DNA of 64,000 nt from Urbifossiella limnaea (GTDB lineage: Bacteria > Planctomycetota > Planctomycetia > Gemmatales > Gemmataceae). The notes under the pieces are model-generated. The model was not told the origin of the DNA and searched no databases. It was given only the letters and a program-made list of their open reading frames with translations. Location of the stretch: NCBI RefSeq assembly GCF_007747215.1, contig NZ_CP036273.1, positions 4,572,322-4,636,321 on the forward strand. The letters run 5' to 3'. A program made the translations under genes and the position numbers. Positions 51,191 to 60,330 of this stretch are shown here, piece by piece (position 1 is the stretch's first letter; every line of letters begins with the position of its first letter).

Positions 51191-52477
51191 ATGACCACGC
51201 CGCGCACCGACCCGCTCACCCTCTGGCGGCAGATCGACCAGGCCGGCGGCGTCCGCGCCTTCGTCGACGCGCAGCTGCGCGAGCGCGGGTTCCTCGTCGA
51301 GCGGCGCGACGCGGACAAGATGTCCGACCGCGAGAAGGACCAGTACAAGACGGCGCTCAAGCAGGAGGCCGCCGAGCGCAAGACGCTGGCCCGCGAGGCG
51401 TGGAAGGCGTACCAGGCGGCCCACATCGTCCACCTCGGCGACGGCATCTACTGGTCGGACGACGCCACGCCCGACAAGTGGGACACGCCGAACAGCGAGG
51501 AGCGCGCCGCCGAGAACGAACTGCCGCCGCTCGACTCGCCGGCGCAGCTGGCCGAAGCGCTCGGGGTCACCGTCGCGCAGCTCCGCGGCCTAACGTACCA
51601 CCGCGACGCGGCCACGTCGCTCCACTACTGCCGGTTCGCCATCCCGAAGCGCGACGGCTCCGAGCGGCCCATCTGGGCGCCGCTACCGCGGCTCAAGGCG
51701 GCTCAGGCGTGGGTGCTGCACAACGTCGTCGAGCGGCTGCCGGTCCACGGCGCGGCGCACGGGTTCCTCGCCGGCCGCTCGACGCTCACGAACGCGGCCG
51801 TCCACACGAACGCGAACCTCGTCCTGAAGATGGACGTGAAGGAGTTCTTCCCGACGGTGACGTGGCGGCGGGTGAAGGGCGTGTTCCGCCGCGCCGGCTA
51901 CCGCGAGCGCGTCGCCACGCTGCTGGCGCTGCTCTGCACCGAGTCGCCGCGCGAGGTCGTTCAACTCGACGGCACGACGTACTACGTGAGCCTCGGACCG
52001 CGCTGCCTGCCGCAGGGCGCGCCGACCAGCCCGGCGCTGACGAACGCCCTGTGCCTGCGGCTCGACCGCCGGCTCACGGGGCTGGCGGCGAAGCTCGGCT
52101 GGCGATACACCCGCTACGCCGACGACCTGACGTTCAGCCTGCCCGCGGCGCACGTCGGCCCGCCGCGACTCGGGGCGATGATCGGCTGCGTGACGCGAGT
52201 CGTCGAGACGGAAGGCTTTCGGATCCACCCGGAGAAGACGCGCGTGGCGCGGCCCGGTGGGCGGCAGGCGGTGACCGGGCTGGTGGTGAACGGCGACGCC
52301 GCCCCGCGCGCCCCGCGGGCGCTGCGGCGACAACTGCGGGCGGCACTGCACAACCGCAAGGTCGGGAAGCCACGGCCGGACGGCGATACGGAGGCGCAGC
52401 TGCACGGGCTGGCCGCCTACATCTATATGACCGACCCAGTACTCGGCCGGAAGTTGTTGGCCGAAATCGACGGTTGA
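51191..52477 (+). CDS. retron-type reverse transcriptase (Mx162-like)
   Basis: 428 aa from ATG 51191. An N-terminal extension of about 130 residues precedes the polymerase: VRAFVDAQLRERGFLVERRD, then EAWKAYQAAHIVHLGDGIYW. RT blocks follow in order: HYCRFAIPKRDGSERPIWAP, AAHGFLAGRSTLTNAAVHTN, LKMDVKEFFPTVTWRRVKGV, RCLPQGAPTSPALTN, the catalytic RYADDLTFS (Y309-A-D-D312), FRIHPEKTRVARPGGRQAVT-GLVVN. I recognise close resemblance to myxobacterial retron RTs such as Mx162, including the N-terminal extension and the VTGLVVN tail. Only 36 nt separate it from the SWIM gene, so the msr-msd RNA usually found just upstream is absent; the candidate is at 39235-39488. Confidence 0.92.
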   Translation: MTTPRTDPLTLWRQIDQAGGVRAFVDAQLRERGFLVERRDADKMSDREKDQYKTALKQEAAERKTLAREAWKAYQAAHIVHLGDGIYWSDDATPDKWDTPNSEERAAENELPPLDSPAQLAEALGVTVAQLRGLTYHRDAATSLHYCRFAIPKRDGSERPIWAPLPRLKAAQAWVLHNVVERLPVHGAAHGFLAGRSTLTNAAVHTNANLVLKMDVKEFFPTVTWRRVKGVFRRAGYRERVATLLALLCTESPREVVQLDGTTYYVSLGPRCLPQGAPTSPALTNALCLRLDRRLTGLAAKLGWRYTRYADDLTFSLPAAHVGPPRLGAMIGCVTRVVETEGFRIHPEKTRVARPGGRQAVTGLVVNGDAAPRAPRALRRQLRAALHNRKVGKPRPDGDTEAQLHGLAAYIYMTDPVLGRKLLAEIDG

Positions 52478-52479
52478 TC

Positions 52480-52677
52480 ATGTCACGCGACACCAGAGAT
52501 AAAAGCGATCGCCACGCCCTCACCGCGGAAGGCATGGTCCTATGCAACCCGCGGGACCGGGAAGCGGCCCACCGGGCCGAGATGGAGGACATCGCCACCG
52601 ACGACCCGGCGGCGGTGACGTGCCTGAAGTGCCGAGACCTCCTCCACAAGCTCTCGCGTGAGTCGCGTGGACGGTGA
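52480..52677 (+). CDS. small Cys-containing protein, last gene of the retron-like operon
   Basis: 65 aa. ATG 52480 starts 3 nt after the RT stop, so coupled translation is likely. The protein is charged and has three cysteines (VLCNPRDREAAHRAEMEDIA, then AVTCLKCRDLL), possibly a partial zinc site. I recognise no family. Its tight spacing supports membership in the operon. The 52678-52833 stretch after it has no recognised gene. Confidence 0.65.
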   Translation: MSRDTRDKSDRHALTAEGMVLCNPRDREAAHRAEMEDIATDDPAAVTCLKCRDLLHKLSRESRGR

Positions 52678-52833
52678 TCGATGCCCTTCGACAGGCCGAG
52701 CGGCGAACCTCGGTGCGGGGTAAACCCCCGGCCAAAAACGGCCGGTGAGCGACTGGGGTGGTACGACATCATCCCGGCATTGGCAATCCATATCACTCTC
52801 GCCTCCGGCGTTCGGCGGACGACACGATCCCCT

Positions 52834-53040
52834 TCATCGGCACCACTTCGGGTCCTTGCAGTTGCTCCCAGCCGAGAACTCACGCGGAGCCGGTTCCTTA
52901 CCCCAGATCTTCTTCCCGGCCCTCTTCGGGTGTAGTCGGAAGTACTCGTTCCTCTCCCGGAAGTGCGGATCGATCGCCCGCTCGGCCGCGTCGATCGACT
53001 CGTAGTCGCTGAGGTGGATGACTGCCTTGGCCAGCCGGGG
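52834..53040 (-). pseudogene. IS630-family transposase, C-terminal fragment
   Basis: The minus strand reads LAKAVIHLSDYESIDAAERA, HFRERNEYFRLHPKRAGKKI and WGKEPAPREFSAGSNCKDPK, a typical IS630-type C-terminus. It is fused in frame to the IS66 fragment on its right at the junction LSERT-PRLAK. Confidence 0.65.
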
Positions 53041-53835
53041 CGTTCTCTCGCTCAGATTATTGTCCAGCGACAGTCGCCCGTCCTCGGTGTACCGGACGAA
53101 CGCCTCCCAATGATTGGTCAGGCATCGGATCGCGACCGCGACGGCCGACTTGGGCAGTGCCGTTCCGAGCATCGCGTCGAGCCGCGCCTTCAGGTCGTTC
53201 AGGATCGGGACCGCTTGCGCTCGCCGCGCCGCGTGACGGGTCGAGATGTGCTCCGGGGTGTCGGGCGGCGGGAGTTGGTGCTCGACGTGGCACAGCCGGT
53301 GGATGAACTCCACCACGGGTGTTCCCGGTTCCCCGGCGTCGAGCCACTTCCGGCGGGCGTGAGCCCAACAGGCGATGGGCTTTGCCCCGACGGCGAACAG
53401 GCCGTTGTACTACGACAGGCAATCCGCGTGCACGTAGCCCCGGAAGCCGCGGAGGAACTGCTCCGGGCCGGCCGCGGCGTCGTACCCGGTGGTGAAGTGA
53501 ACCGCCGTGTACGGGGCCGTCGCGTCCCCGATCGCCACCCAGAAGTGGCCATGCGGCATCACCCGGTCGCCGGACTTCGCGAACCGCGAGCGGGTGTCGT
53601 CGGACCAGATCACCGGGCACGCACACACCCGGTCGAGCATCAACTGGTACAGCGGCCTCAGCAGGGTCGCGGACCGCGTCACCCAGTCGCCCAGGGTGCT
53701 GGCCGCCACCCGGACGCCGGCCCGACCGATCCGGTCGGCTTGGCGGTGCAGCGGCAGGTCGTCGAGGAATTTCCCGACGAGCACCTCGGCCAACAGCCCC
53801 GGCCCGCACAGCCGCCGGTCGAGGGGAAGAACGCT
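53041..53835 (-). pseudogene. IS66-family transposase, truncated with an internal stop
   Basis: VLVGKFLDDLPLHRQADRIG, VIWSDDTRSRF (catalytic Asp region), GYDAAAGPEQFLRGFRGYVH, ACWAHARRKWLD and EDGRLSLDNNLSERT are IS66 Tnp blocks. An amber stop at 53410-53412 interrupts the conserved S-G-Y-N-G-L-F stretch. The N-terminus and the true C-terminus are missing. Confidence 0.85.
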
Positions 53836-53850
53836 GCCCGGGTGCCTGAC

Positions 53851-54234
53851 GGCCGCGACCTACCGCCGGAAGATGTCGAGTGGCCGCAACGGAACCGCAT
53901 CGAGTTGAACGCGATGACGACGCCGGTTTTCCTCGACTGGCTCGAAGGCAAGTTCGCCGGCACGCGGAAGGTCCCGCCGGGTGCCCAAGTAGTCACCGCC
54001 GAGCTCGAGCAGAAGGTGCGGGACGAACTCATCCGGTGGCTGACGGAGGAGGCCGTGAGGGCTGCCAGGGTGCAGGATCACGTTGCGGCGACGATTGCCG
54101 CCCGCCAAGCCGAACTCGTCGTCGCCGCGGAGTCGATCGCGGCCACCCTGCCAGATCTCCTCGATACCCTTGAAAACCGTACCCGGTCGTGGAAAGCTGC
54201 TGTCTGGGACAGCACTTCCGGTCTACTCGTGTGA
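53851..54234 (+). pseudogene. C-terminal fragment of an unidentified protein
   Basis: The open frame lacks a start and reads NRIELNAMTTPVFLDWLEGK, VTAELEQKVRDELIRWLTEE, VAATIAARQAELVVAAESIA and ends WDSTSGLLV. The R-I-E-L-N-A-x-T-x-P phrase followed by a helical tail looks like the end of a larger nucleic-acid enzyme, but I cannot name it. It begins at the edge of the IS66 remnant, which probably truncated it. Confidence 0.4.
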
Positions 54235-54498
54235 CCGGCCGCCGTTGCCGACCAGAACCGCTTCGGATCTGCGATCACGCCAGCCGGCCGGGGAGCTCAC
54301 CTAATCAGGGCATTTTCGCCCGGCAGTTGCTCCGCCGATGGTACCGACCGCTACAGGGAATGCGAAGAGAACCGGAGACTTTCGGAGGCACTGGGGAAAA
54401 ACGAGAATGCCCAAGGACGGGAGCGAATTGGAGCCTTCTGGAGTCGCTGGAGAAGGACCCGTCCGGTGCTCGCAAGCAATAACTCGTTGAGAAATGGA
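54235..54498. other. intergenic region, no recognised gene
   Basis: About 260 bases between the truncated gene and the IS701-like element. The last five bases ATGGA are its target duplication. Nothing else is recognised. Confidence 0.4.
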
Positions 54499-55572
54499 TA
54501 CGCCTTACGCAGTTATCGGGTCTGGCAGACGGTAGAGCGGGTGTTCGAGGTACGCGCGGACGGCGTCCCGGATGACGGCCCACTTGGCGGCGAACCAACT
54601 CACCCCGGTGGTGAACCGATGGTACTCCAGCCGGACGAACGCGCGGATCGCACAACCGATGTGGTTCCGCTGCCCGCGCGCCGCCCGGACCTGGCACCGC
54701 TCGACCCCGGTGTACTGCTTCAGCCCCCGGTGGTACTCCTCGATCCCCCACGACAACTCGCCGAACACGAGCCGCATCGGCTCGTCCATCCCGAGGTCGT
54801 TGGTGGCCCAGTGCGTCGTGTCGCCGTCTGGGGCGACCACCCGAAACACCCGCACCTCCCCGTACCCCGGCACCCACACCACCGTCCCCGACCCGGCGAT
54901 CGGCTGGCGGTCCAACGCCATCGTCTCCCCGTGGTCGATTCGCACCTTCCGGTTCCCCTTGAACCGGGTCACGAACACCCACCCGAAGTCCCGGACCCGC
55001 TTGAGGTTCTCGACGCTCGCATACCACCCGTCGAACAGCACCGCCCGGGGGCGGAGGCCCCGGTCCCGGGCCGCCACCAGCAGGTCCGCGAAGTGGTCGT
55101 TCTTGGTCTTCCCGTCCCCGTCCTTGTGGTACACCCGGTAGTCGCACGGGTACACCCGATCCCCGTCCGACCACAGGGCGGTGATCAGGTTGATCCCCCG
55201 GACCACGGCGTGGTGGTTCCCGGACCAGTGGTGGGCGACCAGCCCGATGTGCTTGGCCCGCGGCTTGTCCAGGGTCGAGTCGTCGATGACCAGCACCCCG
55301 GTCCCCCGCCCGATCAGCGGCCGGACCTCGGCCCACAGGGCCTCGGGGTCGGGCTCGAGGCGGTGGAGGAGTCGGGTGAACGAGTCGTGGGCCGGTGCCG
55401 CCGGGCGATCCGGCTGGACCCGGGCGGCCTCGGTGGCCGAGACCACGACCGGCGAGGCGATGAGAAACTGGATGTAGTCCTCGGCGGTCGAGCGGGCGGC
55501 GTTCATCCCGCCGAACCTAACCGCCGGAACGGGGTTGCGCAAGATCAACCTCGGTCAACTGCGTAAGGCGTA
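54499..55572 (-). mobile_element. IS701-like insertion sequence
   Basis: Perfect 16-bp inverted repeats (TACGCCTTACGCAGTT at 54499-54514, complement at 55557-55572). A 5-bp direct repeat ATGGA flanks it (54494-54498 and 55573-55577). It contains one intact transposase gene. Confidence 0.88.
54505..55506 (-). CDS. IS701-like (DDE_5) transposase
   Basis: 333 aa from ATG 55506; the in-frame ATG at 55548 lies close to the element end. Blocks seen are GVLVIDDSTLDKPRAKHIGL (first Asp), WYASVENLKRVRDFGWVFVT with the preceding LFDG (second Asp), and SWGIEEYHRGLKQYTGVERC (Glu). These are the acidic positions of the IS701/DDE_5 group. The frame is intact and the gene nearly fills the element. Confidence 0.9.
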   Translation of the reverse strand: MNAARSTAEDYIQFLIASPVVVSATEAARVQPDRPAAPAHDSFTRLLHRLEPDPEALWAEVRPLIGRGTGVLVIDDSTLDKPRAKHIGLVAHHWSGNHHAVVRGINLITALWSDGDRVYPCDYRVYHKDGDGKTKNDHFADLLVAARDRGLRPRAVLFDGWYASVENLKRVRDFGWVFVTRFKGNRKVRIDHGETMALDRQPIAGSGTVVWVPGYGEVRVFRVVAPDGDTTHWATNDLGMDEPMRLVFGELSWGIEEYHRGLKQYTGVERCQVRAARGQRNHIGCAIRAFVRLEYHRFTTGVSWFAAKWAVIRDAVRAYLEHPLYRLPDPITA

Positions 55573-55749
55573 ATGGACTCGCGTAGGGTCCAGCGACCGG
55601 CCAGTGCCGAACGGGTGCTTTCACGTAGAGGCACTCGCCGGCACTCCCGCTTTAAACTGGGAATGAACGGAATAATGTCCGGTTTCGGCTGCCGGTCACG
55701 TTACTCTCCGGTGTACACCCGCGCGCAGACCCCGCTCCGAGATCGCCGC

Positions 55750-55904
55750 ATGACGATCGTCAACTGCCCAAAGTGCTCCGCTAACCTCCGCATTCCCCCG
55801 GGCACCCGAGCCGCCTGCCCCCGCTGTCGAGCCGTGATACCGGCACAACCGACCTCAGCCGAACCGTTGCCGCTCGAGGACAACGGCCCACCGGTCCGCC
55901 GATC
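55750..55904 (+). pseudogene. 5' fragment of the zinc-ribbon/trypsin/HEAT gene
   Basis: ATG 55750 opens MTIVNCPKCSANLRIPPGTR, an MJ0042-type zinc ribbon with two C-x2-C pairs, followed by a short acidic linker. IS3 copy A interrupts it at 55905. Joining across the 3-bp target copy does not keep frame with the downstream membrane segment, so there is an additional +/-1 lesion or this start belongs to a differently spaced original. Confidence 0.65.
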
Positions 55905-55933
55905 TGGAGTTCCCCACGGAAAGTGGACAGCGT

Positions 55934-56812
55934 TTAGCGGTGGGTCGGGTTGTGCGCCCGCTCGTACTCGGCGGGGGCGACGTACCCCAGTGACGAGTGC
56001 CGCCGGACGCGGTTGTAGAACGCCTCGATGTACTCGAAGATGCTCGCCCGCGCCTCCTCGCGCGTGGCGTAGTCCTCGTGATGGACCAGCTCCTTCTTGA
56101 GGCTGGCGAAGAACGACTCCATCGGCGCGTTGTCCCAGCAGTTCCCACGCCGGCTCATGCTGCACGTGATCCCCTCCTCCGCGAGACGACGCCGGTAGTG
56201 CTCGCTGGCGTACTGACTCCCGCGGTCCGAGTGGGCCACCAGGGCCGGGACCGAAGACCCCCCGAGACGGTCGGCCACCGCCATCTCCAGGGCATCCACG
56301 ACCAACCGACTGGTCATCGTCGCGGCCATCGCCCAGCCCACCACCATCCGGCTGAACAGGTCCTCCACGACGGCCAGGTACAGCCACCCCTCGCGGGTCG
56401 GGATGTACGTCACGTCCGCGACCCACGACGTGTTCGGCTCCTCCGGATCGAACTGCCGATCCAGGACGTTCTCGGCCACCGGGTGCGGGTGGTTCGAGTC
56501 CGTCGTCTGCCGGAACTTCCGCGTCGTCTTCGCGGCAATCCCGGCCTCCCGCATGACCTCGGCCACGACGTTCACGCAGCACTCGTGGCCCCGGCTCACC
56601 AGCTCGGCGTGGACGCGCGGGCTGCCGTACCGCCCCTTCACCTCGGCGTGAATCGTCGCGACCTGTTCGGTCAGCTCCTCCCGCCGGACCTCGGCGTGGC
56701 TGGGCTCGCGGGACCGCCAGGCGTAGAACCCCGAGCGGGACACCTCCAGGACACGGCACAACTGCGTCACCGGCCACTCGCCCTTGCGCTCCTCGATCCA
56801 GCCGAAGGTCAC
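55934..56812 (-). CDS. IS3-family OrfB transposase (copy A)
   Basis: 292 aa integrase-type transposase. It has an HTH_21 segment (REELTEQVATIHAEVKGRYG), then the rve core with SWVADVTYIPTREGWLYLAV (first Asp), HSDRGSQYASEHYRRRL (second Asp) and CWDNAPMESFFASLKKE (Glu), ending YNRVRRHSSLGYVAPAEYER. It overlaps OrfA by 4 nt and is probably made mainly as an OrfAB fusion by frameshifting at 56841-56848. Intact. Confidence 0.93.
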   Translation of the reverse strand: MTFGWIEERKGEWPVTQLCRVLEVSRSGFYAWRSREPSHAEVRREELTEQVATIHAEVKGRYGSPRVHAELVSRGHECCVNVVAEVMREAGIAAKTTRKFRQTTDSNHPHPVAENVLDRQFDPEEPNTSWVADVTYIPTREGWLYLAVVEDLFSRMVVGWAMAATMTSRLVVDALEMAVADRLGGSSVPALVAHSDRGSQYASEHYRRRLAEEGITCSMSRRGNCWDNAPMESFFASLKKELVHHEDYATREEARASIFEYIEAFYNRVRRHSSLGYVAPAEYERAHNPTHR

Positions 56813-57105
56813 TTCGACTGGGTGGCGAAGAACGCCGTGGCTTTTTTTAGGATGTCGCGCTCCATCTCCAGCCGCTTCACGTCGGCCCGGAGGCGGCGCA
56901 GTTCTTCCTCGACGGGGGTGAGGTGCCCCGATCCCGGGAAGGCGTCGGCCCCCTTCTTGAGGACCGCCTTCTTCCAGTCGTGGAGCCGGTTCTCGGTGAC
57001 CCCGAGGCGGCGGGCGACCTCGGCCACGGACAGCTTCTGCTCGGTGATCATCCTCACGGCCTGGAGCTTGAACTCCGGCGTGTAGACCTTGCGGGAACCG
57101 GCCAT
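56809..57105 (-). CDS. IS3-family OrfA (copy A)
   Basis: 98 aa. The helix-turn-helix KVYTPEFKLQAVRMITEQKL, SVAEVARRLGVTENRLHDWK is followed by a leucine-zipper-like coiled coil (EEELRRLRADVKRLEMERDI). It binds the IS ends and supports OrfAB dimerisation, as known for the family. It ends just past the slippery run shared with OrfB. Confidence 0.92.
   Translation of the reverse strand: MAGSRKVYTPEFKLQAVRMITEQKLSVAEVARRLGVTENRLHDWKKAVLKKGADAFPGSGHLTPVEEELRRLRADVKRLEMERDILKKATAFFATQSK
56841..56848 (-). promoter_or_regulatory. programmed -1 frameshift site of IS3 copy A
   Basis: On the minus strand AAAAAAAG lies near the end of orfA, phased as A-AAA-AAG, the standard slippery signal for making OrfAB. 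The same run occurs at 60353-60360 and 63430-63437 in the other two IS3 copies. Confidence 0.7.
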
Positions 57106-57172
57106 CGGTGTGTCTCCTCGTGATTAGAGCTTACACCGCTTTCCCGCTGTCCACGATCCGTGGGGAACTTCA

Positions 57173-59426
57173 ATCAAGCGTTCGCCGCTGGTGCTGGTCG
57201 GGGCGATCGGGCTGCTCGTGCTCTTGGTCGGTGGCGGAACGGCCACGTGGTTGGCACTTCGAGCCCCTGCCGCGATCGGCCCTGACGCCCCACCGACCGC
57301 GGCCGCCCCTGCACCCGCCCCGAACGGGCCGAAGACTGCGTTCACCCCGGAGGAGGTAAACCGGCGGCTCCTCCGCAGCGCGGTGTTCATCGTGCGGCCA
57401 ACCACCAGGGGTGTCAACACTGGCAGTGGTGTGTTAATTCACGGGCCGAGAAAACTGGTCCTCACCAACTACCACGTCGTCGAGACGGCCGGCGAGGCGA
57501 CCGTATTCTTTCCCGTCAACGACGGGAAAGGGGACCTGATCACGGACCTCGCCCACTACACCGCAAACGCGGCCAAGCTCCGAGTGACCGCGAAGGTCAT
57601 CGCCCGAGACGCCGGGCGAGACCTGGCCGTCCTGGAACTGGACCGCGTTCCGGCCGAGGCGTTCGGCCTGCCGCTGGCCGGGCAGCCGGCCGCGACGGGT
57701 GCGGCGGTGTACTCGATTGGCGGCTCCGGGGCCGGGGCCCGCGAGGGCGGCGCGCTGTGGCGGTTCTCCGTCGGCGCCGTCCGCGGGCGGAGCCGAAAGA
57801 CGTTCCGGTTCCCCGACGGGCAGGTCATTGCCGCGATGATTCTGGAGACTCAGAAGCCGGTGAACCCCGGCGACAGCGGCGGGCCGACGGCCAACGACCG
57901 CGGCGAACTCGTTGGTGTGGTGTCGATGTTTGACCGGAGCCAGAATCTGGTCGTCAACGACATCGACTTGACCGAGGTGCGGGCGTATCTGACGAAGGTA
58001 GCGAAGGACGGCGGGTGGGCGTGGAAAGACTCCGACGCGGCTCCGCCGAGCGGCCTGGCCCCGCGCCCCGTCGACCCCGCTTCACCACCCCCGCCCGACA
58101 CGAAAGCCGTCCTCCTGGCCGATACCAAGTCGAGCGACGCGGCGAAGCGCGTCGAGGCGTTCGGCCGGCTCGGGGAGCAGAAGGCGGCGGCCCGGTGGGC
58201 GGTCCCGCTCCTCGTCGCCGGGCTCGACGATGTCGACGACCGTGCCCGGCGGATGGCCGCCGTGGCGCTGGAGCAAATCGGCCCTCCGGCACCGGAGGAC
58301 GCCGGCTGCCTGGCCGCCGCGCTGGCGGGGGATAAGCGGTACGCCCGGCTTCACGCCCTGCGCCACTTCGGCACGGTCGAGAAGGCCGGCCGCGACCTCC
58401 TCTCCGCCGTCGTCGCCGCGCTCGACGCCCCCGACGCGGAGACGCGCGAGGCGGCGGCCCAGGCGGTCGGCTTCTACGGGCCGGACGCGCGGACGCCCGC
58501 ACTGCCGAAGCTCTTCAACCGAGCTGCCGACCCCGACCCGGCCGTAGCACGGGCCGTCGGCCGAGTCCTCATCTCGTTAGCGCCGTACGCCGGCGCCGAC
58601 CGGGCGCCTCTGATGGCTGCGCTCAACGGCACCGACCCGGTCCGCCGGTACACGGCCCTGCGACTTCTGACGGCCGGCGCGAACGACGCCGAGTCGGTGG
58701 TGGAACTCGTCCGGCCGAGGCTGGCCGACCCGTCGGCGCCGGTCCGAGAGCTGGCCGCCCGCGCCGCGGGCGGGTTCGGCCCCGCGGCGCGGGCGGCGGC
58801 GCCGGAGTTGGTGTACCTCGTGGCCGACCAGGAGGGGGGCGTGCGCGCCGCGGCCGTGTGGGCGCTCGGGGAGATGGGAGGCGCTCCCGGGGCTGTCGCG
58901 GCGATCGGTCGGCTGCTCGCCGCGGACGACCCGTTGGTTCGTTCCGCCGCCGCCCTGTCGCTCGTCCGCATCGGCGTCACCGACCCGGCCGACGGCCCGA
59001 TCCTTCGTGCGCTGATCGCGAACGACGACGCCGCGATCCGTGCGGCGGCACTCGAAAACGCAGCACGAGTCCGGCCGCTTGCGCCGGACCTGATCACGGC
59101 CGCCGCTGACGTACTGCCGGCCGCGGATCCGGCCGTGCGGCTGGCCGCGCTCCGCGTGCTCACGGCCGCCGGCCCCGAGGCGGCGCGACATTCCGCCAAG
59201 GCGTTCGAAGCCCTCGCCGCCGGCCCTCCTCCGGCGCCGCCGGCACCGCCCCCGCCCCCGACGACTGGCGATCAGTTGGTGGAGCGCGTCACCCGCTCGG
59301 CCACGTGGGTTCTCGCCGATCGGTACGGGGACGGTGTCGGCTCGGGGAGCGGCACGCTGATCGATGGCCCGAACCGGCTGGTGCTGACCAACTACCACGT
59401 CGTAGAGGGCGGGGGAACCTTCCGCG
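57173..59426 (+). pseudogene. membrane-anchored trypsin-HEAT gene, middle fragment
   Basis: The frame continues the split gene. A transmembrane segment (PLVLVGAIGLLVLLVGGGTA) precedes a trypsin-like domain with the triad regions LVLTNYHVVETAG (His), GRDLAVLEL (Asp) and NPGDSGGPTA (Ser). HEAT repeats follow (about residues 310-660; VRELAARAAGGFGPAARAAA). A second trypsin domain then begins (GSGSGTLIDGPNRLVLTNYH) and is cut by IS3 copy C at 59427. Together with the fragment after the IS it restores GGTFRVYFPARVNG in frame. The product would be a membrane-tethered double protease with a HEAT linker. Confidence 0.88.
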
Positions 59427-59463
59427 TGGAGTTCCCCACGAAAAACGGACACGGGGTTAAGGG

Positions 59464-60330
59464 TTATTGGGGGTGTGATGCCTCGTAGTCGGCCGGCGAC
59501 TGGTAGCCCAGTGCCGAGTGTCGCCGGACCCGGTTGTAGAACGTCTCGATGTACTCGAAGATGCTGGCCTTCGCCGCCTCGCGGGTGGCGTAGTCCTCGT
59601 CGTGAATCAACTCCTTCTTCAGCGTCGCGAAGAAGCTTTCCATCGGGGCGTTGTCCCAGCAGTTCCCACGCCGGCTCATGCTGCACGTGATCCCTTCCTC
59701 GCCCAACACCCGCTGGTAGTGCTCGCTCGCGTACTGGCTCCCCCGATCCGAGTGGGCCACCAGTTCGGACCCCGGGAGACGACGGAGGACCGCCGACTCC
59801 AACGCATCCACCACCAGCCGGCTCGTCATCGTCGCGTCCATCGACCACCCGACCACCATCCGGCTGAACAGGTCCTCGACGGCCGCCAGGTACAACCACC
59901 CTTCGCGGGTCGGGATGTACGTGATGTCCGCGACCCAGGAGCCGTTGGGTCGGTCCGGGTCGAACTGCCGATCCAACAGGTTCTCGGCCACCGGCAAGGT
60001 GTGGCTCGAGTCGGTCGTCTGCCGGAACTTCCGCTTCGTCTTGGCGGCAATCCCGGCGTCCCGCATGAGGCGTGCGACGGTGTTGACGCAGCAGCCGTGT
60101 CCGCGAGCCGCCAACTCCGCGTGGATGCGTGGGCTGCCGTAGCGACCCTTGACCTCGGCGTGGACGGCCTCGATCTCGACGGTCAACTTCTCCCGCCGCT
60201 TCTCCCCCGGGCTGGCGTCGCGAAGACCCCAGGAGTAGTAACCCGCCGTGGAGACGCCGAGGGCGTCGCACATCCACGCGACGGGCCACCGGGCCCGGTG
60301 CTCGTCGATGAAGGCGTAGCTCACGGCGAC
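59464..60330 (-). CDS. IS3-family OrfB transposase (copy C)
   Basis: About 288 aa from GTG 60330, overlapping OrfA. rve-core motifs are SWVADITYIPTREGWLYLAA, HSDRGSQYASEHYQRVLGEE and CWDNAPMESFFATLKKE, ending RRHSALGYQSPADYEASHPQ. Intact. The N-terminal region and the middle differ from copy A at many positions. Confidence 0.92.
   Translation of the reverse strand, partial: VAVSYAFIDEHRARWPVAWMCDALGVSTAGYYSWGLRDASPGEKRREKLTVEIEAVHAEVKGRYGSPRIHAELAARGHGCCVNTVARLMRDAGIAAKTKRKFRQTTDSSHTLPVAENLLDRQFDPDRPNGSWVADITYIPTREGWLYLAAVEDLFSRMVVGWSMDATMTSRLVVDALESAVLRRLPGSELVAHSDRGSQYASEHYQRVLGEEGITCSMSRRGNCWDNAPMESFFATLKKELIHDEDYATREAAKASIFEYIETFYNRVRRHSALGYQSPADYEASHPQ

Larger units (their letters stand above)
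55905..57172 (-). mobile_element. IS3-family insertion sequence, copy A
   Basis: 1268 bp with TG...CA ends (TGGAGTTCCCCACGGAAAG at left; complement TGAAGTTCCCCACGGATCG at right). A 3-bp direct repeat ATC flanks it (55902-55904 and 57173-57175). It looks identical to copy B at 62494-63761. Confidence 0.9.
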
